Part shown: in pieces, positions 10,222-19,795 of the stretch
Layout of the letters: every line of letters starts with the position of its first letter
Numbering within the stretch: position 1 is the stretch's first letter
Notes under the pieces: generated by a model
What the model was told of the DNA's origin: nothing
The model's input: only the letters and a program-made list of their open reading frames with translations
Databases searched by the model: none
Assembly (NCBI GenBank): GCA_946412015.1
Contig: CAMKGA010000001.1
Coordinates: 65,041 to 104,065, forward strand
Source: an uncultured Caryophanales bacterium
GTDB taxonomy: Bacteria; Bacillota_I; Bacilli_A; RF39; UBA660
Direction of reading: 5' to 3'
Length of the DNA stretch: 39,025 nt
Made by a program: the position numbers and the translations under genes

Positions 10222-11976
10222 TTATTCTAAAATAGCTTTTATTCTTCTAACACCAGCACTGCTAGCTTCTTCTTTTTTTATTTTAAAATGACCTAATTCA
10301 TTTGTATTTTTAACGTGCGGTCCACCACAAATTTCCATAGAAACATCTCCAATTTTATATACATTAACAATATCTGGATATTTATCTATAAATTCATGTT
10401 CTGCTCCTATTTCAACTGCTTTTTGCTTTGGCATTTCTTCTTTGGTTACCTCAAGACCCTCACTAATCCATTCATTTACTAATGCTTCTACTTTTTCTTT
10501 TTCTTCTACAGTTAATTTATGATCACATGAAAAGTCAAAACGCATTCTTTCAGATGTAATATTAGAACCTTTTTGATGACAATCAGGTGATACCACAACT
10601 TTTAATGCAGCATTAAGTAAGTGTGTTGCAGTATGATATTTAGTTTCAATCTCTCCATTTGATGCAAGTCCACCTTTAAACTTTCCTGCTGATGCAGTTC
10701 TAGATAATTCTTGATGCTTTTTAAATTTTTCATTAAACCCATCAACATCAACAGTAAGATTATTATCATTTGCAAGTTCAACTGTAAGCTCAATTGGGAA
10801 ACCATATGTATCATATAATCTAAATGCAACATTTGCATCTATCTTATTTCCTTCAATATTTCTTATTGCCTTTTCAAATTCTCTAAGACCTTTTTCTAAT
10901 GTTCTATTAAATTTAATTTTTTCCTCTTTTAATACATTTAATACAACAGTCTTATTATCTTCTAATTCTTTGTAATATTTCTTATATTTATCAATAATAA
11001 CATTAGCAATAGCACATTCAAAATCACTATTAATATCTATTTCTAGTTTTTTAGCATGTCTTATTGCTCTTCTAATTAATCTTCTTAAAATATATCCTTG
11101 ATCAGTATTACTTGGTTTAATTGAAGCATAATCTGCAGATATAAATACAGCGGTTCTAATATGATCTGCTATAATACGCATGCTAGTCTCATTACCTTCA
11201 TACTTTTTATTTGATACTTCTTCAATTTTCTTAATTACATCAATCCAAATACTAGATAGATAATTATCATCTTTTCCCTCTAGTACTGCTTGCGTTCTTT
11301 CGACACCCATACCTGTATCTACATTCTTAAAAGGAAGACTATCAAATGTATTATCAGGATTATGCATATATTGCATAAATACATTATTCCATATTTCTAC
11401 CCAATTTTCATCTTCTGGATCAAATATATCAGGAATATCTCCATCGTGTCTATAGTAAAATATTTCTGTATCAGGTCCACATGGTCCTGTTAATTCCATA
11501 TTTGGCCACCAGTTATTATTCTCATCCATATAAGCTATATGGCCTTTTGTTATACCAAGCTTTTCCCATAAACTTGCAGAAAAACTATCTGCAGAAACTA
11601 AATCGTTTCCTCTAAATACAGTAACAGCAAGTTTTTCACTTGGTATTTTTAAGACTTCTGTTAAAAATTCAAAACTCCAAGTAATACTTTCCTCTTTAAA
11701 ATAATCACCTAAACTCCAGTTACCTAGCATTTCAAAAAATGTATGATGAGTTTTATCTCCAACCTCATCTAAATCATTAGTACGAATACATTTTTGATAA
11801 TCACATAGTCTAGTTCCTAAAGGATGTTTTTCACCTTTTAAATAAGGTATTAACGGTTGCATACCAGCTGTATTAAACAATACCGATGGATCATTTTCCG
11901 GTACAACAGGACTAGATGGTATCTGAACATGTCCTTTACTCACAAAAAAATCTATATATGCATCTTTTAAATTCAT
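10222..11976 (-). CDS. alaS: alanine--tRNA ligase, short form ending after the editing domain
   Basis: FVSKGHVQIPSSPVVPENDPSVLFNTAGMQPLIPYL class II core; editing-domain motifs HTATHLLNAAL and CGGPHV; 584 aa. Confidence 0.95.
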   Translation of the reverse strand: MNLKDAYIDFFVSKGHVQIPSSPVVPENDPSVLFNTAGMQPLIPYLKGEKHPLGTRLCDYQKCIRTNDLDEVGDKTHHTFFEMLGNWSLGDYFKEESITWSFEFLTEVLKIPSEKLAVTVFRGNDLVSADSFSASLWEKLGITKGHIAYMDENNNWWPNMELTGPCGPDTEIFYYRHDGDIPDIFDPEDENWVEIWNNVFMQYMHNPDNTFDSLPFKNVDTGMGVERTQAVLEGKDDNYLSSIWIDVIKKIEEVSNKKYEGNETSMRIIADHIRTAVFISADYASIKPSNTDQGYILRRLIRRAIRHAKKLEIDINSDFECAIANVIIDKYKKYYKELEDNKTVVLNVLKEEKIKFNRTLEKGLREFEKAIRNIEGNKIDANVAFRLYDTYGFPIELTVELANDNNLTVDVDGFNEKFKKHQELSRTASAGKFKGGLASNGEIETKYHTATHLLNAALKVVVSPDCHQKGSNITSERMRFDFSCDHKLTVEEKEKVEALVNEWISEGLEVTKEEMPKQKAVEIGAEHEFIDKYPDIVNVYKIGDVSMEICGGPHVKNTNELGHFKIKKEEASSAGVRRIKAILE

Positions 11977-12506
11977 TTTATCACCTTCATTAATTCATTA
12001 AATTTTTCTTTTAAATCATCTATAGTACCATCATTTATAATCTCATAATCAAAATTATGGTAATTATCTAAATTAGTTTCTGTAAAATCATTCTTTTCAC
12101 TTTCAGAAAGTCCATTATCAAAATTAGGTCTTGTTATTCTTATAGTTATTACATTTTCAAAACTATTTTTAATGGTTTCAACCTCATCTATGGCTCTAGC
12201 ATCCGAAATAGTTATAACATCAAAATAATTACTATATACTTTAATATCATTAACCATTCTTTTTACTAAAAATAATGGATCTATTTTTTCGCGTAATATC
12301 TTAACCCCGATTTCTTGAAGTAAATAACGAGGCTTATCAGTCTCATCACCATCCCAATTAGCTATTTTTTTAGCATATTCTTTTATGTATGATGAAAATT
12401 GTAAATTTATACTCTTTATATTTTTACTTTTATAATACGATCTAATCATCGAACAAAATGTATCTTTTCCTTGTCTTGCTTTACCACCAATTACAAATAT
12501 TTTCAT
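11973..12506 (-). CDS. deoxynucleotide monophosphate kinase-like P-loop protein
   Basis: GGKARQGKDTF Walker A-like motif; VITISDARAIDEVETIK; ATGA overlaps with neighbours. Confidence 0.7.
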   Translation of the reverse strand: MKIFVIGGKARQGKDTFCSMIRSYYKSKNIKSINLQFSSYIKEYAKKIANWDGDETDKPRYLLQEIGVKILREKIDPLFLVKRMVNDIKVYSNYFDVITISDARAIDEVETIKNSFENVITIRITRPNFDNGLSESEKNDFTETNLDNYHNFDYEIINDGTIDDLKEKFNELMKVIK

Positions 12507-13687
12507 TCTTCCTCCAATATTTTCTTTTCATTATTATTAAAAATATGAATTTTAGAATCAATAAACTCTATTATTACTTTACCTACACTAATTATAGGAG
12601 TAGATAAAAGCATACCTACTATACCAAAAAAGTGTCCAAATATTAAGAGCCCTACGATAATTGTTACTGGATGAAGTTTAGTAGTCTTACTCATTACAAT
12701 TGGTGACATTATATTACCTTCTAATGCTTGAATAATAACTATTGATAATGTTACACCAATACCAACTCCCATACCTTGTGAAAATGCAACAAGAATAGCA
12801 GGAAATCCACCTATATAAGGCCCAGCATAAGGTATTACGTTCATTAAAGCACAGAATAGTGCGAATAGTATTGGAGACTTTAAACCTATTAAAGCAAAGG
12901 CAATAGAACATGCAATAAATATAATTGTCGCATCAAAAAGTGCACCATTTACATACCCTCTTAATGCTTTTGCAATTTTACCAGTTATCTCTTTAGTAGA
13001 TTTCTGAAACTTGCTTGGCACAAATATCATTAAAGAATCTCCGACATTGTTAAATCCAAGTAATAAGAAGAAACCAATAATCAACCCTATTAAAAAAGTT
13101 CCCGCGCCTGATATAAACCCTCTTACAACACCTACTATATGATTAGGCAAGTTATTATAAATCCCGTTAGCATACCCCTCAGCTGCATCAATAATCTTAT
13201 CCTTTAACTCAGATACATTAATTGCATCTATGTTATTAAAATGATCAAGCACCTTATCAATAATAGACTCAATATTAGATATTATCTTAGGAACTAACTG
13301 CGATAAGTCAGATATTTGATTATAAGCAAGAGGAATAATACTATTTAGTATAAGAAATATAACTGCAAGCAATACTACATAAGAAAGTGATACACCAATT
13401 ATTCTTCTTACTTTCTTTTTTTCTAAATAATTAACAATTGGATTTAAAAGCCAAGCAATTACAATACCAATAAAAAGTGGAGTTAATATCTTTAATATAT
13501 TAACCAGTATATTAAATACACTAAGTTCTTTACATACTCTAACACAAATGTAAATAGATAAAACTATAATTAATATTAAAAATATTCCTAATATTTTTTT
13601 ACCTATTTTTAAAATATCATTTAAATCCTGATAATTAAGTTTTCTCTTCCTAGTAATATTTTCTTTTATTTCTTTTAATCTTTGCAT
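12503..13687 (-). CDS. AI-2E family transporter
   Basis: Multi-TM protein with NVIPYAGPYIGGFPAILVAF, LEGNIMSPIVMSKTTKLHPVTIIVGLLIFGHFFGIVGMLLSTPI; start at MQRLKEI after GGAAGGAG. Confidence 0.92.
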   Translation of the reverse strand: MQRLKEIKENITRKRKLNYQDLNDILKIGKKILGIFLILIIVLSIYICVRVCKELSVFNILVNILKILTPLFIGIVIAWLLNPIVNYLEKKKVRRIIGVSLSYVVLLAVIFLILNSIIPLAYNQISDLSQLVPKIISNIESIIDKVLDHFNNIDAINVSELKDKIIDAAEGYANGIYNNLPNHIVGVVRGFISGAGTFLIGLIIGFFLLLGFNNVGDSLMIFVPSKFQKSTKEITGKIAKALRGYVNGALFDATIIFIACSIAFALIGLKSPILFALFCALMNVIPYAGPYIGGFPAILVAFSQGMGVGIGVTLSIVIIQALEGNIMSPIVMSKTTKLHPVTIIVGLLIFGHFFGIVGMLLSTPIISVGKVIIEFIDSKIHIFNNNEKKILEEE

Positions 13688-13904
13688 AAGCGCTCCTTCC
13701 ACATAATAATAATTATGTTATTATTATAATATTGAATAATTTTTTATATCTATCTATAAGTTTCTCAACTAAAGTAATTATATATCATGGTAATTAAAAA
13801 AACAAGTTTTAATTTTGTATCGACAGTAAATAAACTTTTTATTTTTAAAAAATTATAAAAATAGTTAATTAAATATTTCAAACAAAATGTAAAATCTGAA
13901 AAAT

Positions 13905-13947
13905 AAAAATTACCAAGATAATACTATTAATTATACTGGTAATTTTT
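13905..13947 (-). terminator. putative rho-independent terminator downstream of the accessory ORF block
   Basis: AAAAATTACCA (13905-13915) / TGGTAATTTTT (13937-13947) perfect 11-bp inverted repeat directly after the stop of ORF 13947-14462. Confidence 0.5.
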
Positions 13948-14462
13948 TACTTGCAATTTTTATTATAATTTTCATACTTATTTTTTATAGTTAACATTTT
14001 CTGCAATTCTTCATCTAGTGATATAACATAACCATATAAACTACTATTTCCTTGTTTCCTTTTTAATAATTCAAATAATTCATGAGATATTTTTTTAAAT
14101 GATTCATACTGCATCAAATCAGCAACTACTAAATTATCTTCAGCTTTAGGAAACCTATTTGAATTATAATTAAGTAAAATTTCATTAAATTCATTAAGTT
14201 TATTTTTTAAAGATATATATAATTTTTTGTCTTTTTTAAATGACTGTAAAAAACTATTTTCTAACTCATTAATTAAATTATTTATATTCTTATTCTCACG
14301 AATAATATTAATTAATAATTCACCAAAAGTTCCTGGTAAATCTATATGAGCATTATAAATCTTATTTCTACTCATACATTCTAATAATTCTTTTTCTCTG
14401 TAAATAAAATCAATTCGCACAAGAGCATTTTCATATTCTTCCCTTGTTATATTCTTTTTCAT
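13947..14462 (-). CDS. hypothetical protein
   Basis: Intact ORF, co-directional with the orphan block. Confidence 0.65.
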   Translation of the reverse strand: MKKNITREEYENALVRIDFIYREKELLECMSRNKIYNAHIDLPGTFGELLINIIRENKNINNLINELENSFLQSFKKDKKLYISLKNKLNEFNEILLNYNSNRFPKAEDNLVVADLMQYESFKKISHELFELLKRKQGNSSLYGYVISLDEELQKMLTIKNKYENYNKNCK

Positions 14463-14568
14463 TTCATCATTTCAATAGGTATTTAACAATTTTTATTATA
14501 CCAATTGCCTACTCCTTTCATTATTTATAGTTCAAATAATTTGTTTAAAACCAACAAATAAATTATTT

Positions 14569-15255
14569 CTATCTATAAAACACTTTATCTACTACTCCCA
14601 CTACTTGTTCATAATCTTTTATTTGTCCTTTATAACGTTCTAGTTCTTTTTTATAATCTTCTAGTTCTTTTTTATAATACGCTATTTCTCTTTTACTCTT
14701 CATTAGTCCTATTTGATTCCTATGAGCCCTTTCTATTCTTCTTTCTTTAAACGCTTTTTGTTCCCTACTAACATTAAAGTAGGAATAAGCATAATTAATC
14801 ATTTCTGGCATTTCACTAGAAAGTATCATATTTATATTACTATCATTTATTATTCCTTCATGATACATCATTAATTTAAAGCTTTCTAAATTATATGCCG
14901 AATTTATTTTACAAGTTGCAAAATAATCTTTACCATCTACTTGAATTTTTTCTCCATTATTACACCATTTTTCACGTGAAGTTAAAATTGTAGAAAGATA
15001 TATAGCAACATTATTAGTATCTACTCCACAATATATATCTAGGTAATTGTAATTAGGAACAATTTCATTTCTATAATTCGTCTTTTTAAATAATCCAACT
15101 TTATCATCATCATATAAACATATATATATATTTTCAGTATCTATTACTTTATCACTCACTATTTTTATTTTATCATTTCCACTTGCATTATTATATTTAT
15201 CAACAAGTATATTAATTTTATTTAAAATACTCTCCTTATTATCCATACCGTACAT
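14569..15255 (-). CDS. hypothetical protein with C-terminal coiled coil
   Basis: KKELEDYKKELERYKGQIKDYEQ heptad-like tail; likely start MDNKES after AAGGAGG. Confidence 0.65.
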   Translation of the reverse strand: MYGMDNKESILNKINILVDKYNNASGNDKIKIVSDKVIDTENIYICLYDDDKVGLFKKTNYRNEIVPNYNYLDIYCGVDTNNVAIYLSTILTSREKWCNNGEKIQVDGKDYFATCKINSAYNLESFKLMMYHEGIINDSNINMILSSEMPEMINYAYSYFNVSREQKAFKERRIERAHRNQIGLMKSKREIAYYKKELEDYKKELERYKGQIKDYEQVVGVVDKVFYR

Positions 15256-15273
15256 CCTCCTTAATATATGTTA

Positions 15274-15780
15274 TTATCTTTTCTTATACCAAACTTTATC
15301 AAACTCTTTCATAATCTTTCTGTTTCTATCATCAATTTTAGCATAAATGTCATTTTCAAATACAACGCCTTTATCTCTAAATATATTGTAAAGCTCTCTT
15401 ATATGACCTTGATGATACTTCCAAGTTAACTCTCTAGAATATATAATTCTAGAATGATTATATGCACCACAATCGTAGCCATCACAATCACATACTGAAT
15501 AAAATACTCCAATTTCTCCTTCTTTATAATCTCTTATAACATCATGTCTTGAAGCAAAATTACGATAATATGCCAGCATAGAACTTTTACTTATTTCAAT
15601 ATTATTATCATTACAATAGTTTTCAAGTTCATCTTTAGTATCAAAACTCACGCCATGAACTCTATATAATACCATCTCAGGCATTTCTTTTAATAAATAT
15701 ATGTTTTTAGATTCATTATACATAGAATTTTTGATAAATTCTAATATACCTTTTAAGTAGTTTTTATTATTCATAAACAC
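15274..15780 (-). CDS. hypothetical protein
   Basis: Intact ORF; Cys-rich CDCDGYDCG segment. Confidence 0.65.
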   Translation of the reverse strand: MFMNNKNYLKGILEFIKNSMYNESKNIYLLKEMPEMVLYRVHGVSFDTKDELENYCNDNNIEISKSSMLAYYRNFASRHDVIRDYKEGEIGVFYSVCDCDGYDCGAYNHSRIIYSRELTWKYHQGHIRELYNIFRDKGVVFENDIYAKIDDRNRKIMKEFDKVWYKKR

Positions 15781-15821
15781 CTATATTCTCCACTATTTTA
15801 CAACACTCTCTACCTTTTGTA

Positions 15822-16310
15822 TTAATTTTTTATTTTATAATACTTTTTAACACTATTTTCTTCTTTTATAAACTTATTTTTTTCAATAAAATCTACTAAT
15901 TCATTAACATTTACTTCACTTTGTTTAGGATATAGAATTTTGTTAGATTCTACATTCCAATCCTTTCTCAAATTTTCTTTATACCAAAACCATACCATTC
16001 TAAAAATCGTTTGTTTTAAATCCCTTTCTGGTATTCTAGCATTATCTTCTACATATTCTTTATCTAAAACAATTGTAAATTGATTATTTTCTTCTGATAT
16101 TAACATTTCTTTTATATTATAGTTAATATATAAATCTTTTACATAAACTACTTTGCCACCTACAAAGTTTACAAAATCGATACAACTATTTATATCTTTT
16201 GGATTATATTTTTTTCCTGTTTTTTCCTCATAAAGTTTAATTTGGCCATCTGCAACATCTTCAATAAATACTCTTGTTTTAGCATCTAACCAAGTTTTCT
16301 TATCCTTCAT
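15822..16310 (-). CDS. hypothetical protein, possibly degenerate ImmA/IrrE-like
   Basis: FVNFVGGKVVYV...NNQFTIVLDKEYVEDNARIPERDLKQTIFRMVWFWYKENL resembles the ImmA/IrrE layout without HExxH; weak. Confidence 0.55.
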   Translation of the reverse strand: MKDKKTWLDAKTRVFIEDVADGQIKLYEEKTGKKYNPKDINSCIDFVNFVGGKVVYVKDLYINYNIKEMLISEENNQFTIVLDKEYVEDNARIPERDLKQTIFRMVWFWYKENLRKDWNVESNKILYPKQSEVNVNELVDFIEKNKFIKEENSVKKYYKIKN

Positions 16311-16349
16311 AGTAACCTTCTTTCTATTAATTCTACTCTTTATATATTG

Positions 16350-16895
16350 CTACTTATTATCTCTTATCTTAAGTACTTTTTCAACAGCTTTCTCTTGATT
16401 TTCAATTATGCAAGTTTCAAAAAATATATCCCTTACATAATCATACAAATCTTTACGTGATCCGAGAGTTTTCGACATTATTATATTATTATTTTTTTCA
16501 AATTCTTCACGTTCGTTAATTGGTACTTCTATACCAGCATATGAATGATGCTTTTCGATATCTACATATTTACTATAATGAGCGTTAGGATCATGATAAT
16601 TAGTAATATAACAATCATTACCAACTTCATAATAAGTTCCAAAATATACATAAATACCATTACTTGTTTTAATATTCATTCTCTCAATAACTTTATCCAT
16701 AAGAGCTTTATCATTTGCATTAATAATAGACTCATCTTCAAATTCTTCTATTTTCTCTAAAACAGATAAATATGTTTTAACAATATCATTATTATCTAAC
16801 TCTTTTTTTAATGACATTAAATTATTTAACTCATCTCTATTATCTATTAATTTTTTATATCCTTCTTTTAATTGTTCTAATTCATTACTATTCAT
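16350..16895 (-). CDS. hypothetical protein
   Basis: Intact ORF in the orphan block. Confidence 0.65.
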   Translation of the reverse strand: MNSNELEQLKEGYKKLIDNRDELNNLMSLKKELDNNDIVKTYLSVLEKIEEFEDESIINANDKALMDKVIERMNIKTSNGIYVYFGTYYEVGNDCYITNYHDPNAHYSKYVDIEKHHSYAGIEVPINEREEFEKNNNIIMSKTLGSRKDLYDYVRDIFFETCIIENQEKAVEKVLKIRDNK

Positions 16896-16911
16896 AATTT
16901 CACCCTACCAA

Positions 16912-17739
16912 TTATAATTGTTTCTTTTTTACTTTAGATGGATTTACAGATGCTACTAACTCATCACCTTCATAAAAATCAAACTTATTATTATAGCCAC
17001 CAAAAAGTGCACCAACACCCTTATAATTTCTTTCTATAGTTTTAAAATCTTCATTACCATCTTTAAAATATTTATTTAATTTATTCATTTGTTTTAATAC
17101 TAAATCTCTATTATATGGAATTGCATCTTTAAATGAATTGACATCCTTCAAATTAATTTCGTATACATTATCACGATCAAACCATGATTTATAAATTAAA
17201 TGTAAATCACGACATCTATTATCAGAAGTGATATATATAATATTATTTAATCCATTTTTCTCATACAATAAATTTAAATATTCAGCTATACTCATATTGT
17301 ATGATTTAATTCTTTCGTATGCTATAATTGCTGGTGGCCAGTATTCTGGCATATCTACTTTAGATGTTTCATATCTTACATAATCGTTTTCACAAAATGG
17401 TTTTTGCAATACATATTCTACTTTATTCGGATTATATTCGTCAACATTACAAACCCCATATGCAAATTTAATATTTAAATTATTGTTTAATTTATTTAAT
17501 AGAAGCTGATAAAATATAAAATGTTGAAGCCCTTTTGATGTTGTAACCATTATACCAACATCATCTAAATTTCTAATATTTCTATATTCTTCTAATTTAC
17601 TATACAAATTTTGAGTAAAGTCTTTTGTTCCTTTTAGAATTTCAAATTTTCTTTCATCTATATCAAAACATCTTATATTTCCAATTAAATTATCAGCATC
17701 TATAATAAATAAATCCATATTGTTTTTTTGTTTTTTCAT
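16912..17739 (-). CDS. hypothetical protein, possible NYN/PIN-like nuclease
   Basis: N-terminal MDLFIIDADNLIGNI, central VGIMVTTSKGLQHF, C-terminal NIIYITSDNRCRDLHLIY: acidic residues at strand ends as in NYN/PIN folds. Confidence 0.55.
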   Translation of the reverse strand: MKKQKNNMDLFIIDADNLIGNIRCFDIDERKFEILKGTKDFTQNLYSKLEEYRNIRNLDDVGIMVTTSKGLQHFIFYQLLLNKLNNNLNIKFAYGVCNVDEYNPNKVEYVLQKPFCENDYVRYETSKVDMPEYWPPAIIAYERIKSYNMSIAEYLNLLYEKNGLNNIIYITSDNRCRDLHLIYKSWFDRDNVYEINLKDVNSFKDAIPYNRDLVLKQMNKLNKYFKDGNEDFKTIERNYKGVGALFGGYNNKFDFYEGDELVASVNPSKVKKKQL

Positions 17740-17759
17740 TTATTATACTCCCCCTACTA

Positions 17760-18305
17760 TTAATGCCATTTACCCAGATCTTCACCACGAGTTAATACTT
17801 TCATATAACCAGTACCAAAATCTTTAGCCATCTCAATACAATCAAATTTACCATCATTAGTCGTATTTTCAACCATACTTTTATCATATAAATTTTCTGG
17901 CATTAAAAATCCTCTTGCAAACAAAAGTATTTTATCATAAGATATTCCATATTTTTTTAATGCTTGAATTAATCCATTATCCGATATATTAATCATAAAA
18001 TCATCTGTTAATTTATCACCATCAAAGAATGGAATACCAAGAGCAGTTAAAATAGTAATTGACTCATCTTCTTTCTTAATATCATTCCCAATACAAATAT
18101 CAAAACTTGTTCCATTATTAATAATTTTAAAATATGAATTACTGCTTTCATCTTTAAATAAATTCCCACCAAAATAATTTACTATATTCTTTAATGTTTC
18201 AAATTCTAATTTTCTTGCATTATCATCTATTACTTCACTATCAACACAACGCTTTCTTGATAAATTTGCTACCTTTGAAACATAATATTGTTCACTTTTT
18301 GTCAT
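17760..18305 (-). CDS. ImmA/IrrE-like protein with degenerate active site (putative)
   Basis: GGNLF...TSFDICIGND...ESITILTALGIPFFD...DKILLFARGFLMPENLYDKSM...FDCIEMAKDFGTGYMKVLTRGEDLGKW follows the ImmA/IrrE pattern, including the LMP segment. Confidence 0.55.
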   Translation of the reverse strand: MTKSEQYYVSKVANLSRKRCVDSEVIDDNARKLEFETLKNIVNYFGGNLFKDESSNSYFKIINNGTSFDICIGNDIKKEDESITILTALGIPFFDGDKLTDDFMINISDNGLIQALKKYGISYDKILLFARGFLMPENLYDKSMVENTTNDGKFDCIEMAKDFGTGYMKVLTRGEDLGKWH

Positions 18306-18320
18306 AATATCTTCCCTTTC

Positions 18321-18718
18321 CTATTTTAAATCTTTTCTTATACTAGACTTTGATTTTTTTAAAACTTTATAATATTCATCAGGCGAAGTATATCTAGTTT
18401 CATGAGTATCTATAAATCCATTAGTTTCTTCCATCATTATATGTGAAGAATTATTTTTCTTTTCTTCATGCCTATCTTTTAAACTAGTATCTTTTAATAA
18501 TTCATTTAATCTTTTTAAATAATTTGATTCATAACTAATACCATTAATTGAAAAATTATTTATTGTTGGTTCATCTAAAATAACATCATCATATTTAAAT
18601 GTTGTTGGCACATTATTAAGGTCTACTTGACGCAATGGAACAAACATATTATTTAAAACTTCATCAGATATTTTTTATAAAATTCCTGATATGATAATTT
18701 TCTAACTATTTTTATCAC
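18321..18718 (-). CDS. hypothetical protein; apparent N-terminal frameshift
   Basis: Tracked ORF 18321-18647 continues upstream in a shifted frame to a GTG at 18718 (MIKIVRKLSYQEFYKK / ISDEVLNNMFVPLRQ) through the 6-nt homopolymer 18671-18676. Confidence 0.45.
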
Positions 18719-18728
18719 CTATCTATAT

Positions 18729-19508
18729 TTATTTCTTATCATTATTAGGACTTAAAACTTTTTGTTTTGGTAAATCTTTATTCTCAGTTTCTATTATGCT
18801 TTCTTTTAAATCTTGCTCCATACGAAGTCTTTTTTCTTCTTCTTCAATAAATTTTATAATGTTACCTGTGTCTGCAAAATTCTTTTCAACTATATCTTTT
18901 GTATTTTTAAAAATATAATCACTTAAATCATTGTAAAAATTATAAAGAGTTAATGCCTCATCAAAAAGTGGCTTTTTAATATTATTATTGCATACTTTAT
19001 GAAATTCCATAGAATAAAATACTTCTAATTTAATTAAATCTTCAGCAATCTTTCCTAATATTAATGCATCAACAAAATCACTTATATTCTTTTCATTTTT
19101 TAAAAAATTACTAATTAATTTTTTAGATTCTGGATAATTACGATCAAAATCAAAAAATATTTTAATTCTTTGTTCTGTATCATGAATTTTATCTACATAT
19201 TTACCAATTTTTAATGATTTATAATCAATTCTTCCACCTACATATTTTTCTAATTGATAAGTAACTATTTCAGGATGATCAACCATTTTCCATATTTCTG
19301 ACATATCTGTTCCAACACGTTGTCTTGCATTCATTCTATGTTTAACTTTTACATACTCATTTAAAATTTTTACTTTTTCACAAAATTTATCATAATTATC
19401 AAATTTGTATCTTTGTGCTATTTCATGCTTTTTTAATTTTTCTCTTTCTAAATAATCTTTATCTTTATGTACATGCCCAAAATGAGCTTTAAAATATTCT
19501 TCAAACAT
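18729..19508 (-). CDS. hypothetical protein
   Basis: Intact 259-aa ORF in the orphan block. Confidence 0.65.
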   Translation of the reverse strand: MFEEYFKAHFGHVHKDKDYLEREKLKKHEIAQRYKFDNYDKFCEKVKILNEYVKVKHRMNARQRVGTDMSEIWKMVDHPEIVTYQLEKYVGGRIDYKSLKIGKYVDKIHDTEQRIKIFFDFDRNYPESKKLISNFLKNEKNISDFVDALILGKIAEDLIKLEVFYSMEFHKVCNNNIKKPLFDEALTLYNFYNDLSDYIFKNTKDIVEKNFADTGNIIKFIEEEEKRLRMEQDLKESIIETENKDLPKQKVLSPNNDKK

Positions 19509-19537
19509 AACTAAAATCGTCCTTTCTTATAATTTAG

Positions 19538-19783
19538 CTATTTTACAACACTTTCTATTTCTTGCAATTCAAATCTATATTTCTGTGTAACGTTAGGATA
19601 CTTATCATGATCTACTTCTGATAAAAACATATCAAGTGGTCTAATCCACAGGCTACCATCACCATATAACCTTCTATATACAACATATTTTTCTTTTGTT
19701 TCTGAATGTGTTGCAACATCCTCTACTAAATAATTATCACCTTTAAAATGTTTATATATTCTATTTATTTTAATCTCTCTCAT
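19538..19783 (-). CDS. DUF1653-like small protein
   Basis: [50 protein letters not shown] pattern of DUF1653. Confidence 0.85.
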   Translation of the reverse strand: MREIKINRIYKHFKGDNYLVEDVATHSETKEKYVVYRRLYGDGSLWIRPLDMFLSEVDHDKYPNVTQKYRFELQEIESVVK

Positions 19784-19795
19784 ACTAACTCCTAA

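Noticed and set aside
10602-10838. 78-aa ORF inside alaS
   Set aside because: Same strand, out of frame within a clearly conserved alaS sequence.
12714-12911. 65-aa ORF inside the AI-2E transporter gene
   Set aside because: Alternative frame of a conserved gene.
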